Source: Cysteiniphilum marinum
GTDB lineage: Bacteria; Pseudomonadota; Gammaproteobacteria; Francisellales; Francisellaceae
Direction: 5' to 3'
Length of the DNA: 64,000 nt
Assembly (NCBI RefSeq): GCF_014857925.1
Contig: NZ_JACYVZ010000002.1
Span: forward strand, 186,001-250,000
Shown: in pieces, positions 1 through 8,310 of the stretch
How the letters are laid out: every line of letters begins with the position of its first letter
Position numbering within the stretch: position 1 is the first letter of the stretch
The notes under the pieces: generated by a model
What the model was told of the DNA's origin: nothing
The model's input: only the letters and a program-made list of their open reading frames with translations
Databases searched by the model: none
Translations under genes and position numbers: made by a program

Positions 1-511
1 CGACCACAATAATCCCAATAAAACAAAGTGCTTTAAGAGTGAAAAATAGTTTATTTAGTTGGTCAACTGCTGATGTACCAAAATAAATAACCGCACCTAA
101 TATCACAGTAAATAACAGCGCCCCGTATCCATCCGAGTTACTTACACCTAGCACATATTGATCAAGCAGCCCACCACCCATCGCAATATACGCTGTGGTT
201 AACGCATATAGCAATAATAGATAAGCCAGCCAATTGACAACTTGCCCAAAGCGTCCCAAAGTAGCAAACGCCATGGTATTTAAATCTGCCGTTAAGGGCT
301 GACGCACATTAACTTCAACGATCAACAGTGCTGTTGCTAACATAATAATCCAGTTGATAAACAACAAGATCAACGCACTTTTAAAACCAACCGCAGCAAC
401 AGCATAAGGAATACCTAGCATTCCCGCGCCAATCGATGTACCGGCAATTAACAAAATACCCCCAAGTTTTTTCATCCTTGAAACCGTATGCGGTGTATGA
501 TTTTCCAACAT
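1..511 (-). CDS. Aromatic amino acid permease, HAAAP family (C-terminus outside window)
   Basis: Only the first 170 residues lie in the window, and the gene runs off the left edge. They read as an inner-membrane amino acid/proton symporter of the hydroxy/aromatic amino acid permease family (TyrP/Mtr type). The N-terminus has the GTSIGAGMLGIP stretch of helix 1, then four to five hydrophobic helices and a GTSAVD motif. The permease at 9846-11060 shares the same landmarks in the same order, so the two are paralogues. The ATG at 511 gives an 11-residue lead before Met13; the ATG at 475 would begin directly at MKKLGG and is an alternative. Substrate (Tyr, Trp or Phe) cannot be assigned. The family call is fairly sure. 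Confidence 0.8.
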   Translation of the reverse strand, partial: MLENHTPHTVSRMKKLGGILLIAGTSIGAGMLGIPYAVAAVGFKSALILLFINWIIMLATALLIVEVNVRQPLTADLNTMAFATLGRFGQVVNWLAYLLLLYALTTAYIAMGGGLLDQYVLGVSNSDGYGALLFTVILGAVIYFGTSAVDQLNKLFFTLKALCFIGIIVV

Positions 512-673
512 ATTTTTGAATCAAAAAATTAGCGAAGCTTCATCTTATCATCACCATTCAAAGTGACAACTAGTTTTCTTGTATAGTTTCATAATTCTCT
601 ATAGACGTGGATAAAAGCAACATGTTTTAATATCTATCGATATAGCGTTAATTCAAAGAAAACAAGAGACAAA

Positions 674-1063
674 ATGTATAGTCAAACACTTAGCATCAAG
701 GATGAACATATTGATTTTCAAGGGATTCTTGATGGATTATATTACCCGTATTATATGGAAAAAGTACGTCATGACTTTATGCGTGATGTCTTTGGTATAG
801 ATATCGTCAAAGCTGCCGATGAGGGCAAACTTTATTTATTAGCATCTTATGAGCTCAAATTTAAAAGCTCGCTTAAGAAGGGTGATCAAGTTGAAGTCAC
901 CTGTGAGCTTACGCCCATCAGCAACATCAAATTCGGGTTTTATCAAAAAATGCTTTGCAATGGCAAGGTTTGTGCTGAAGCGAACTTTATTGCCACATGC
1001 ATTCCAGCAGCTGGAGGTCGTCCATTTGTGCCAGATGAAGTCAAAGAGGCATTGGCTCAATGA
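674..1063 (+). CDS. Acyl-CoA thioesterase, 4HBT (YbgC-like) hotdog fold
   Basis: This 129-residue protein has the size and layout of a single-hotdog 4-hydroxybenzoyl-CoA thioesterase. After a first strand there is an Asp/Gln/Gly region (HIDFQGILDG, residues about 12-21) where the catalytic Asp or Glu of the family lies. A YYPYYMEKVRHDF helix follows, equivalent to the YLxYFExAR helix of YbgC-type enzymes. Such enzymes hydrolyse acyl-CoA thioesters in the cytoplasm. It is transcribed alone and convergently towards tsaD, with a 55-bp repeat between them. The substrate is unknown. The family call rests on pattern recognition. Confidence 0.7.
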   Translation: MYSQTLSIKDEHIDFQGILDGLYYPYYMEKVRHDFMRDVFGIDIVKAADEGKLYLLASYELKFKSSLKKGDQVEVTCELTPISNIKFGFYQKMLCNGKVCAEANFIATCIPAAGGRPFVPDEVKEALAQ

Positions 1064-1100
1064 TAATGAGACAATAAGCTTTTCCATCTAGACCGTCATT

Positions 1101-1155
1101 CACCTCGCCCCTTGCGGGAGAGCTCAGGCAGCTTATGCTGCGCGGGTGAGGGGTA
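1101..1155. repeat. Dispersed 55-bp repeat, family B, copy 1
   Basis: The reverse complement of this block matches 48487-48541 over its whole 55 bp with only a few changes. Shared landmarks are CCCTCACCCGCGCAGC, then AAGCTGC, then CCCGCAAGGGG. The block carries internal inverted repeats. It lies in the gap between two convergent genes (thioesterase and tsaD). A shorter, decayed relative lies at 29874-29915. Confidence 0.8.
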
Positions 1156-1196
1156 TTAAAACTCAACTTGAATTTCTAACAAACTTTAAAGCATCT

Positions 1197-2210
1197 TTAA
1201 AGGTTTAAAGGTGCTCTTGGTTTGACATTAATCACCATATCCTGATCAACAAAGCCATTTGCTAAACGATAAGCACCCGCTATGGCAATCATCGCCCCAT
1301 TGTCTGTGCAATACGCCAAAGGCGGATAATAAACTTGCCAACGATTTTTAAGTGCCAACGCACTAAGTGCTGATCGCAATCCTTTGTTAGCGCTAACACC
1401 ACCAGAAACAACTAAACTCTTCATACTGGTATGTTTTAATACACGCTTACATTTAATCACAATCGTATCAATTAGTGCCTCTTGAAATGCATAAGCAATG
1501 TCCGCTTTAATCTGCTGACTTTGATCCTGTTGCGCCTGCCAAGTATTAAGCACAGCTGTTTTCAGACCACTAAAACTAAAATCAAACCCAGGACGATCAC
1601 ACATCGGACGCGGGAAAGTAAAAACACCTGCTCGCCCTTGTTCAGCAAGTCTTGCCAAATGCGGACCACCAGGATAAGGCAATCCCAATAACTTAGCCGT
1701 TTTATCAAAAGCCTCACCTGCGGCATCATCAATCGACTCACCCAATAGCTCATATTGACCAAAGCGCTTAACTGCAATTAACTGTGTGTGCCCTCCTGAA
1801 ACTAATAACGCCACATAAGGATACTCAGGTCTAGCCTCTTCACTTAATAATGGCGCCAATAAATGTCCTTCCAAGTGATGAATCGCAATTGCAGGAATAT
1901 CGAGCATATAGCTTAATGTTTTGGCAAATGTTGCGCCAACCATTAGCGCGCCAACCAAACCTGGCATTGCCGTATAGGCAATCGCATCAATATCCTCGAG
2001 TGTCAGTCCTGAATGCGATAATGCTTCTTTAGTCAGTGGAATGAGTTTGGCCACATGATCACGCGAGGCAAGTTCAGGCACCACCCCACCATATTGCGCA
2101 TGCAAATCAATCTGGCTGAACAATGCATTAGCAAGAAGTTTGTGTTTCGCGCCATCATAAATGGCAATGCCTGTTTCATCACATGATGTTTCAATGCCAA
2201 GGACAATCAT
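1197..2210 (-). CDS. tsaD: tRNA N6-adenosine threonylcarbamoyltransferase TsaD
   Basis: TsaD transfers the threonylcarbamoyl group from TC-AMP to A37 of ANN-decoding tRNAs, working with TsaB and TsaE in the cytoplasm. The 337-residue length is typical. Visible landmarks are the start [14 protein letters not shown], the metal-binding HHLEGH motif, the VSGGHTQL motif of the ASKHA fold, [11 protein letters not shown], and the late [13 protein letters not shown] and CTDNGAMIA motifs. The start overlaps the stop of the upstream lapA-like gene by 4 bp, so translation is probably coupled. The identification is very sure. Confidence 0.97.
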   Translation of the reverse strand: MIVLGIETSCDETGIAIYDGAKHKLLANALFSQIDLHAQYGGVVPELASRDHVAKLIPLTKEALSHSGLTLEDIDAIAYTAMPGLVGALMVGATFAKTLSYMLDIPAIAIHHLEGHLLAPLLSEEARPEYPYVALLVSGGHTQLIAVKRFGQYELLGESIDDAAGEAFDKTAKLLGLPYPGGPHLARLAEQGRAGVFTFPRPMCDRPGFDFSFSGLKTAVLNTWQAQQDQSQQIKADIAYAFQEALIDTIVIKCKRVLKHTSMKSLVVSGGVSANKGLRSALSALALKNRWQVYYPPLAYCTDNGAMIAIAGAYRLANGFVDQDMVINVKPRAPLNL

Positions 2211-2431
2211 TCCTTAACAGCCTTATCACGCAGTTTTCTTTTGCGTGACAATAACATCAAAATCATACCGATAACAAGCCCCAAAACAAAAGCTACCAAC
2301 AGTAGTAATATCAACGGCAAATGAAACGTCCCAATCAAATAATTAAAGGTCACTTCCTGTGCATTCAATACTGCCAATGCCGCAACTAAAACAAATATAA
2401 TCACTAAGATTATGTATCCCAATAAACGCAT
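2207..2431 (-). CDS. lapA: LapA-domain (DUF1049) small inner-membrane protein
   Basis: This 74-residue protein has two hydrophobic segments (about residues 4-24 and 38-60) separated by [16 protein letters not shown], and a basic tail (SRKRKLRDK). That is the plan of LapA/YciS, which in E. coli works with LapB in controlling lipopolysaccharide assembly. Here it lacks a lapB neighbour and is instead coupled to tsaD by a 4-bp overlap. The family assignment is good; an LPS role in this organism is inferred. Confidence 0.75.
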   Translation of the reverse strand: MRLLGYIILVIIFVLVAALAVLNAQEVTFNYLIGTFHLPLILLLLVAFVLGLVIGMILMLLSRKRKLRDKAVKE

Positions 2432-2487
2432 TATATCTCCTATAGCATATGCATTAATTCATGCCGTGCATGATAGTATATCTTTAT

Positions 2488-2506
2488 GGGCGTATGCAAT
2501 ACGCCC
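2488..2506. repeat. Short palindrome GGGCGTAT-GCA-ATACGCCC
   Basis: An 8-bp perfect stem with a 3-nt loop lies in the 238-bp gap between lapA and clcA. It resembles short palindromes that are scattered in many bacterial genomes. No T-run follows, so it is not a clear terminator. Only one copy is seen in this window. Confidence 0.5.
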
Positions 2507-2589
2507 CTACAAACTTCTTTATTTGTTCTAAACGATAGATGCACGCAGTTATCGCCATCTTTCCATTCTAGGCAACTTCAAACTTACGA

Positions 2590-2648
2590 ACGTTGGCTGA
2601 GCGTCAGTCGAAGCCATTTCCCCCACCCTTCGACTTCGCTCAGGGGAC
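2590..2648. repeat. Inverted pair of family A repeats (ctgagcgNNagtcgaag)
   Basis: The unit at 2596-2612 (CTGAGCGTCAGTCGAAG) and the reverse complement of 2628-2643 (CTGAGCGAAGTCGAAG) are almost the same, so the two face each other and could form a hairpin. Related single units occur at 21864-21880, 48422-48437 and 48457-48473, and an inverted one at 48572-48587. The pair sits between two same-strand genes (lapA downstream, clcA upstream). Confidence 0.7.
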
Positions 2649-2669
2649 GGCTCATAAATAGGATATTTT

Positions 2670-4025
2670 TCAACCTCCCCTCTTCTTAAACGACAGATAA
2701 AGTTTCTTACGTTTTGCCAACACAAGCGTTCGACTTAACAGCGTGCTATAAACAGGGCTTCCCCCCATAAAAATTGCAGCAATCGTTGCACTAAAACACG
2801 TAACAATCAATGGCAAGATCAGCGCATAATTCATCGTCATCTCAACAACAAGTACAATTCCTGTCAATGGCGCGCTAACCGTCGCGGTAAAAAGTGCACT
2901 CATGCCTGCAACAGCAAAAACTTGCGGATTGGTTATAAGACTCGGAAAAAGTGCATGTGCAACAATGCCGAAAAACATACCAAAAATGGTCCCCAATGCT
3001 AGCATGGGGGCAAATATCCCACCAGGCACACCCGTACCATAGCTAACCAATGTTGTAATAAAGCGCAAAACAAATAAAGCGATTAAGGCTGACAAAGCAA
3101 TCTCACCATGCAATGCATCGGGCATGACTTTATAACCACCGCCAACCGCATGCGGCAAAAAGACAATGAGCAAACCCGTTGCCGCACCAATGAGAATGAT
3201 CCACTTCCAAAAATCAAAGCTTGAACACTTAGCAAAGAAGTTCAATGAACGCACCAGATATTTATTAAACAAAACACCCAATGCACCAAAAATCGCACCA
3301 AAAACGACAAAAAGCCATAAACTTGACAAAGGTGGCGCGTTATATGCTGTCATATCGATATCCATCATCTGGCGAATGTTATAACCTCCAGTTTGCAACA
3401 ATGCTTCAAGCAAAATATCGGCAACAACACAAGCAACAATCACTGTTTGCAATGATTGAAAGCTGTATTTGAATTGACGACGCATTTCTTCAATCACAAA
3501 CAAAATCCCCGCCAAAGGCGCATTAAATGCGGTTGCAAGACCAGCGCCTGCACCTGCCGCGATAAGTACATGCGCATAATCATTATTCAATCGAAAGACA
3601 CTTTTAACCAACTGACCAATCGCCCCACCCATTTGAATGGTGGGGCCTTCTCTTCCTAAGACAAGTCCACTTGATAAAGACATTACCCCACCGATAAACT
3701 TCGCAGGTAACACACGCCACCATCGAAGCTCGCGCACACCTTCAAGCGCTCCTTCAACCTCCTGGACGCCACTACCTGAAGCCTCAGGCACCATACGTCT
3801 GACAATAACTAGCGATAGAATCATAAACATGCTTGAGAAGAACATACTAAATAGGCAGAGTAAGACTAGATTATCTTGTAGCGCAGTAAAAGCTGCTTGC
3901 TGCCCTGCCAATATCCAATGGATACATAACTGAAAAAGTGCGCCAATACTCCCCACTAACACACCGACAATGGCACCATAAACGGTTGATCGCAATACAT
4001 CTTTTGGGTAATGAACTTTATTCAT
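2670..4025 (-). CDS. clcA: ClC-family H+/Cl- exchange transporter
   Basis: This inner-membrane protein of about 451 residues has the ClC selectivity motifs in order: SGSGVQEVEG (the GSGIP position), GREGPTIQMG with the gating Glu, and GVPGGIFAPMLALG (GxFxP). FNAPLAGILFVIEEM carries the internal Glu used by proton-coupled exchangers such as E. coli ClcA, so an exchanger rather than a channel is likely. There is no C-terminal CBS pair. Two ATGs are possible, at 4031 and 4025. The AAGGA at 4031-4035 touches the first and is well spaced from the second, so I chose 4025. Confidence 0.92.
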   Translation of the reverse strand: MNKVHYPKDVLRSTVYGAIVGVLVGSIGALFQLCIHWILAGQQAAFTALQDNLVLLCLFSMFFSSMFMILSLVIVRRMVPEASGSGVQEVEGALEGVRELRWWRVLPAKFIGGVMSLSSGLVLGREGPTIQMGGAIGQLVKSVFRLNNDYAHVLIAAGAGAGLATAFNAPLAGILFVIEEMRRQFKYSFQSLQTVIVACVVADILLEALLQTGGYNIRQMMDIDMTAYNAPPLSSLWLFVVFGAIFGALGVLFNKYLVRSLNFFAKCSSFDFWKWIILIGAATGLLIVFLPHAVGGGYKVMPDALHGEIALSALIALFVLRFITTLVSYGTGVPGGIFAPMLALGTIFGMFFGIVAHALFPSLITNPQVFAVAGMSALFTATVSAPLTGIVLVVEMTMNYALILPLIVTCFSATIAAIFMGGSPVYSTLLSRTLVLAKRKKLYLSFKKRGG

Positions 4026-4114
4026 CCTCATCCTTAAAGTGATTTATTTTTTCTATATCCTAGGCGTTAGCATAGAAACTCTTTAAGATTATTACAAGCA
4101 TTCAACAATTTAAC

Positions 4115-4143
4115 TTTCATTCACAGTGACCTTTTGCTAAAAT
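4115..4143 (+). promoter_or_regulatory. Putative promoter of rne
   Basis: TTTCAT at 4115-4120 and TAAAAT at 4138-4143 are 17 bp apart, and the -10 is extended by TGC just before it. A start near 4150 would give rne a leader of about 610 nt. No coding gene fills that stretch. This is a motif-based prediction only. Confidence 0.45.
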
Positions 4144-4149
4144 ACCGCT

Positions 4150-4761
4150 GTTTTTGCTCGATAGTTTTATAGCGCAATAACAAACAATAATTTGACATGG
4201 ATTTTGACGATTGTACATCGACTGGGAGAAATCAATTGCGTTAGCGCAATTAGCCAATGACTCATTCATCTACATGACGCTTTGAATCCAACCGCACATA
4301 GTGTATTGACCTTTGAGTCTATGCTATGTGTTTTTAAAAGAAAGCATAAAATATGCAAAACAGATTTAGATGATTAATAACTGCAGTTATCTAAGACAAC
4401 TGCAAGCAACCTTGGAGAATCTATTCACAAGGGCTGCACACATTAAACGTTAAATCACACAAAGGTATTAGGGCAAGGTTTAAGTGTCCTTAATTTGTGT
4501 AACCACTTATGACAAAGAGCATAAGTGACCATAGCAGAATATTTGCGTTTTTGGTCGCATAAGCACAAACGCAAGATGAGAAAACTATAGGAATCACAAA
4601 AAAGATGATTGTTTTTATAACAATAATAACAATAACAGCGTGCTTTTATTGGGTTTTAACTAGCCAGGCACGCACTTTATTTCATGCAAACACATCATCT
4701 ACGCACTTAGCTTCATCCTTTGTACCTTTTAAACAACTTGAATTTAAAAGGATAACAACAC
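4150..4761 (+). promoter_or_regulatory. Long structured 5' leader of rne
   Basis: About 610 non-coding bases precede rne. I see a series of perfect or near-perfect stems: AATTGCG at 4234-4240 with 4245-4251; CACATAG at 4295-4301 with 4324-4330, followed by TTTTT; ACACAAA at 4457-4463 with 4494-4500, extended inside by an ATTAGGG stem; CACTTATG at 4504-4511 with 4520-4527; and TTGCGTTT at 4543-4550 with 4567-4574. E. coli rne also has a long leader whose hairpins let RNase E cut its own mRNA. By analogy this leader may mediate autoregulation, which is inference. A separate small RNA here cannot be excluded. Confidence 0.5.
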
Positions 4762-7485
4762 ATGAAAAAAATGTTAATCAATGCGCGTCAAGCAGAAGAA
4801 ACGCGTATTGCAATCGTCGACAACGTTCAATTGATGGATTTAGACATCGAGAGTGTTGACAGAGAACAGAAAAAAGCCAATATCTACAAAGCAAAAATTT
4901 CACGCATTGAGCCAAGCTTAAATGCTGTTTTCGTTAATTATGGTGAAGATAAGAACGGTTTTTTGCCATTTAAAGAAATCTCCCCTGAATACTTCAAGAA
5001 GACAGCCAAAGACCAAGACACTCCGTTAAATGAGTTGCTTGATGTCGGTCAAGAGCTGATTGTGCAAATTGCAAAAGAAGAACGTGGTTCAAAAGGTGCG
5101 GCTTTAACAACTTTCATCACACTTGCTGGCTGCTATATGGTATTGATGCCAAATAATCCAAGTGCCGGTGGAATTTCTCGTCGCATTGAAGGTGATGAGC
5201 GTCAAAAACTCAAAGCACTTTTTGATTCTCTAACCATCCCTGCCAATATGGGCGTTATTATCCGCACAGCAGGTGTTGATCGCTCAGCTGATGAAATTCA
5301 AGCGGATCTTGATACTTTGACAACACTTTGGGATGCAATCAAACGTGTTTCATATCAGCGTAAAGCGCCTTTTTTAATTCACAAAGAAAGTGATATTACT
5401 ATTCGTGCTATTCGTGATCACTTAAAAGAAGATATCAAAGAAATTATTATCGATGATGAGGAGTCTTACGAAGACCTTAAGCGCCAATTAAGCATGCTAC
5501 GTCCTAGCTTTGTTGAGCGTTTGCAGCTTTATAAAAAAGATCTACCATTATTTAACGCTTTCCAAATTGAAAAGCAAATTGAAAGCGCGTTTAAACGTGA
5601 AGTGCAGCTGCCATCAGGTGGCTCAATCGTGATTGATACCACAGAAGCATTAACTGCAATCGATATTAACTCAGCACGTTCTACCAAAGGTGACAATATC
5701 GAAGAGACGGCTTTTGCGACAAACCTAGAAGCAGCTGAGGAAATCGCGCGACAATTACGTTTACGTGATCTTGGTGGTTTAATCGTTGTTGACTTTATTG
5801 ATATGGCATTTTTCCCCAATCAAAAGGCAGTTGAGCAAAAGCTCGTTGATGCTCTATTCCATGATCGCGCACGCATCCAGATGACGCGCATTTCTAAGTT
5901 TGGTTTAGTTGAAATCTCGCGCCAGCGTTTACAAGCATCCCTTGGCGAGTCAGTAATGCACTCATGCCCACGTTGCGCAGGACACGGTTTTATTCGTTCA
6001 ATCCCATCACTTGCTTTATCTATTTTACGCAATGTTCATGCAGAAGCCGTGCGTGATAAAACCAATGAGTTACGCGTACAATTACCCATTGATGTCGCAA
6101 CATTCCTGCTAAACGAGAAGCGTGATGAATTAATGCAAATTGAAGAAGGTACTAGTACCAAGGTTACCTTAATTCCTAATGCCAACTTACAATCTCCACA
6201 TTTCAGCGTGCAACGCATTTGGGGTGATGCTTATACGGCAAGTCGTCCAAGCTATGATTTGATTGAAGATAAAAAAGATGTTGAGCTTTATAAAACACCA
6301 AAACAGGATAAATCAAAGCAACCAGCGTTAAAATCTGCTGATTATAATCAGTCATCTAACAATAATGACAATAAAAAATCTGACAACAAGCCTCAAGCTA
6401 CTAAAGAGATCCATAAAGAAGCCAAGCATAGCAAAGCTGAACCAAAAGGTTTTTGGGCAAAGCTAAGCGCTTTTTTCTTCAGCGATAAAGAAGACAGTAG
6501 TGAGCGTAATACACGCGATCAAAAACAATCACACAAATCTACGCAACCAAAGAAAGATCAACACAATAGATCTGATAATAAAAACAATGAGCGTAGTGAG
6601 CATCGTGGCAAATCTCAATCTCGTGACGGGCGTAATAATGATCGTGATAACAATCGTCGTGATAATCGCAACAACAATAGAAATCAGAATGGGAATAAGC
6701 CAAGTCACCAGCAACCAAGTGATGAACGTAATGATCATAACAATAAATCTGCTGATGCACGTCAAAATAGTGACAATCGCAGTGATCGCGGCAATAAGAA
6801 TGATCGTAATGACCGAAATGACCGTAACAATCGTAATGATAGAAACGATAGAAATGATCGCGACAGAGGCAATAAAGGCAACCGTAACAATAATCGCAAC
6901 AACCAGCGTCTACAAGTTCACCAAAGTGAAGAGATGGTCGATATTGCTGCACTAAAGAAAGATTCACCTGAAGCACAAAAAGCGGCAAAAGAAAAAGCGA
7001 TTATGAAGACAATCTCAACCACACCTGAAGAGAAAATTTCAGTGATGGTTAAAGAGGTTTTAGCCGAAGTTACGACACTGACCAGTGATCAGGCTGTTCA
7101 GGTTGAAACACATGCTTCACAAACCCGCAAAGTTAAATACTTAAACTTTGAAGTAGTTGACACGCAAGCATTAACTGCTGAGATTGCCAAGGAAGAAAAA
7201 CTTAAGCAACAAGAGCTTGCTAAACAAGCTAAAGAAACGCACGAGTCAACAGCTGAAGCTGAAGAAATTGGCATCATTATCGGTGAAACCACACTACAAA
7301 GTGATGGTAACACTACTAATGAGAGTAATGAGAACGAAGTTGAAACCGTTGCAGCAAATGATAATGACGACAGCAACAAGCAGGAAAAAAAACCACGTGC
7401 GCGCAAATCAGCGCGTAAACCTGCACACATGGAATATTCTCCTGCCGTTGATGTGAGCTCTCAAGGCTATATTACTAAAGCCTAA
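4762..7485 (+). CDS. rne: Ribonuclease E
   Basis: RNase E is the membrane-bound endoribonuclease that starts mRNA decay, matures tRNA and rRNA precursors and scaffolds the degradosome. The 907 residues show an N-terminal catalytic half with an S1 domain (about 35-120), the catalytic Asp residues in AIDIN (D301) and VVDFIDM (D344), and the Zn-link CPRC (C402, C405) that joins protomers. The C-terminal half is disordered. GFWAKLSAFFF (from residue 563) looks like the amphipathic membrane anchor, followed by a long Asn/Arg/Asp-rich tract (about 585-720) and an acidic segment ending in a basic patch. The start at MKKMLINARQ matches the family. The tail sequence is poorly conserved, as usual. Confidence 0.96.
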   Translation: MKKMLINARQAEETRIAIVDNVQLMDLDIESVDREQKKANIYKAKISRIEPSLNAVFVNYGEDKNGFLPFKEISPEYFKKTAKDQDTPLNELLDVGQELIVQIAKEERGSKGAALTTFITLAGCYMVLMPNNPSAGGISRRIEGDERQKLKALFDSLTIPANMGVIIRTAGVDRSADEIQADLDTLTTLWDAIKRVSYQRKAPFLIHKESDITIRAIRDHLKEDIKEIIIDDEESYEDLKRQLSMLRPSFVERLQLYKKDLPLFNAFQIEKQIESAFKREVQLPSGGSIVIDTTEALTAIDINSARSTKGDNIEETAFATNLEAAEEIARQLRLRDLGGLIVVDFIDMAFFPNQKAVEQKLVDALFHDRARIQMTRISKFGLVEISRQRLQASLGESVMHSCPRCAGHGFIRSIPSLALSILRNVHAEAVRDKTNELRVQLPIDVATFLLNEKRDELMQIEEGTSTKVTLIPNANLQSPHFSVQRIWGDAYTASRPSYDLIEDKKDVELYKTPKQDKSKQPALKSADYNQSSNNNDNKKSDNKPQATKEIHKEAKHSKAEPKGFWAKLSAFFFSDKEDSSERNTRDQKQSHKSTQPKKDQHNRSDNKNNERSEHRGKSQSRDGRNNDRDNNRRDNRNNNRNQNGNKPSHQQPSDERNDHNNKSADARQNSDNRSDRGNKNDRNDRNDRNNRNDRNDRNDRDRGNKGNRNNNRNNQRLQVHQSEEMVDIAALKKDSPEAQKAAKEKAIMKTISTTPEEKISVMVKEVLAEVTTLTSDQAVQVETHASQTRKVKYLNFEVVDTQALTAEIAKEEKLKQQELAKQAKETHESTAEAEEIGIIIGETTLQSDGNTTNESNENEVETVAANDNDDSNKQEKKPRARKSARKPAHMEYSPAVDVSSQGYITKA
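6780..6905 (+). repeat. Degenerate Asn/Asp/Arg coding repeats inside rne
   Basis: Near-tandem units such as AATGATCGT, AATGACCGA and AACGATAGA encode runs of Asn-Asp-Arg in the disordered RNA-binding part of RNase E. They are the likely cause of spurious long open frames on both strands here. Slippage could vary the tract length between strains. Confidence 0.7.
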
Positions 7486-7515
7486 TTCATTGGAGTTATG
7501 TACTTTAGAAATTAA

Positions 7516-7628
7516 AACACCCCGTCAGCCTACGGCTGCCACCCCTCTTACAAAGAGGGGAATTGGGCAAGGACTGGTATTATTCCCCTCTTTGTAAGAG
7601 GGGTGCCAAGCTTGCGAGGCGGGGTGTT
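7516..7628. repeat. 113-bp palindromic repeat, family C, copy 1
   Basis: The element begins AACACCCCG and ends CGGGGTGTT (perfect inverted ends). Inside are two CCCCTCTT...AAGAGGGG arms flanking a centre that contains TTGGGCAA. Its reverse complement matches 26137-26250 nearly base for base. It lies 30 bp after the rne stop, so it may also act as an RNA 3' structure. It encodes nothing, so it could be a non-autonomous mobile element (MITE-like) or a REP/BIME-like element. Confidence 0.85.
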
Positions 7629-7714
7629 GAAATAGACAAACTACGTGACCTCAATGCTTAAGATAATTACTTTCTTTTTAGATTGCGATAAAGTTTAACA
7701 AGTGAGGACAAATG

Positions 7715-8287
7715 ATGATTAAGTTTAGATCTAAAGCACTTTTTATTGGTGGTATTTTATTAGCAAGTTTAAGCATTCAAACAGCAAACGCTTGTCTTTC
7801 CAAAGCCTATAACGATGCATATGCATTATTTAAGCATGGTCAATATAGCCAATCTGTGCCTGCCTTTACCAAACTCTACAATAACGGTTGCCCAACTTCT
7901 CCCTACTTTCTAGGGACTTATTACACCTACGGGATTGCCGTTAAACCTAATTATGATACAGCGATTAAATATTTTGATAAGTTCCTTGATAAGAAAAATC
8001 TGGCACAACCTCGCGACTATCGCGCCAATGCCTATCGTGCTTTGGCATTGATTTACAACACCAAAAATCAACCAGCAAAAGCTCATAATTATCTTGTTGA
8101 CTCTGCCAAGCTAGGCAATACTGAGGCAATGTACTTATTAGGTCGATCATATATCGGCAAAGATCAACCGTATTATACAAAAACCGATCTTCACCAAGCC
8201 TTTATCTGGCTTAATAAAGCCGCTAATTATGGCAATATTTCCGCCATGAAACTCATCTATCAACATGAATTACAAAAAGATGCTTAA
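7715..8287 (+). CDS. Secreted Sel1-like repeat protein
   Basis: The 190-residue product starts with a signal peptide (basic start, then a hydrophobic stretch ending at TANA before Cys). It continues with helical repeats of Sel1/TPR type, for example GNTEAMYLLGRSYIGKD and AFIWLNKAANYGN near the C-terminus. Such periplasmic or surface proteins mediate protein contacts; no function is given by the sequence. Two adjacent ATGs exist (7712 and 7715). GAGGA at 7704-7708 is better spaced from the second. It lies between rne and ffh, 23 bp before ffh, so co-transcription with ffh is possible. Confidence 0.7.
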   Translation: MIKFRSKALFIGGILLASLSIQTANACLSKAYNDAYALFKHGQYSQSVPAFTKLYNNGCPTSPYFLGTYYTYGIAVKPNYDTAIKYFDKFLDKKNLAQPRDYRANAYRALALIYNTKNQPAKAHNYLVDSAKLGNTEAMYLLGRSYIGKDQPYYTKTDLHQAFIWLNKAANYGNISAMKLIYQHELQKDA

Positions 8288-8310
8288 AGCATAATAAATA
8301 GGTAAAACAT

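Noticed and set aside
4605-4859. 84-codon open frame with a hydrophobic start just before rne
   Set aside because: It runs out of frame into the rne coding region and has no good ribosome site. The hydrophobic part comes from AT-rich leader sequence.
6500-6988. Long open frames in other phases of the rne tail on both strands
   Set aside because: They mirror the Asn/Asp/Arg codon repeats and have absurd compositions (Ile/Thr or Tyr/His/Cys runs).
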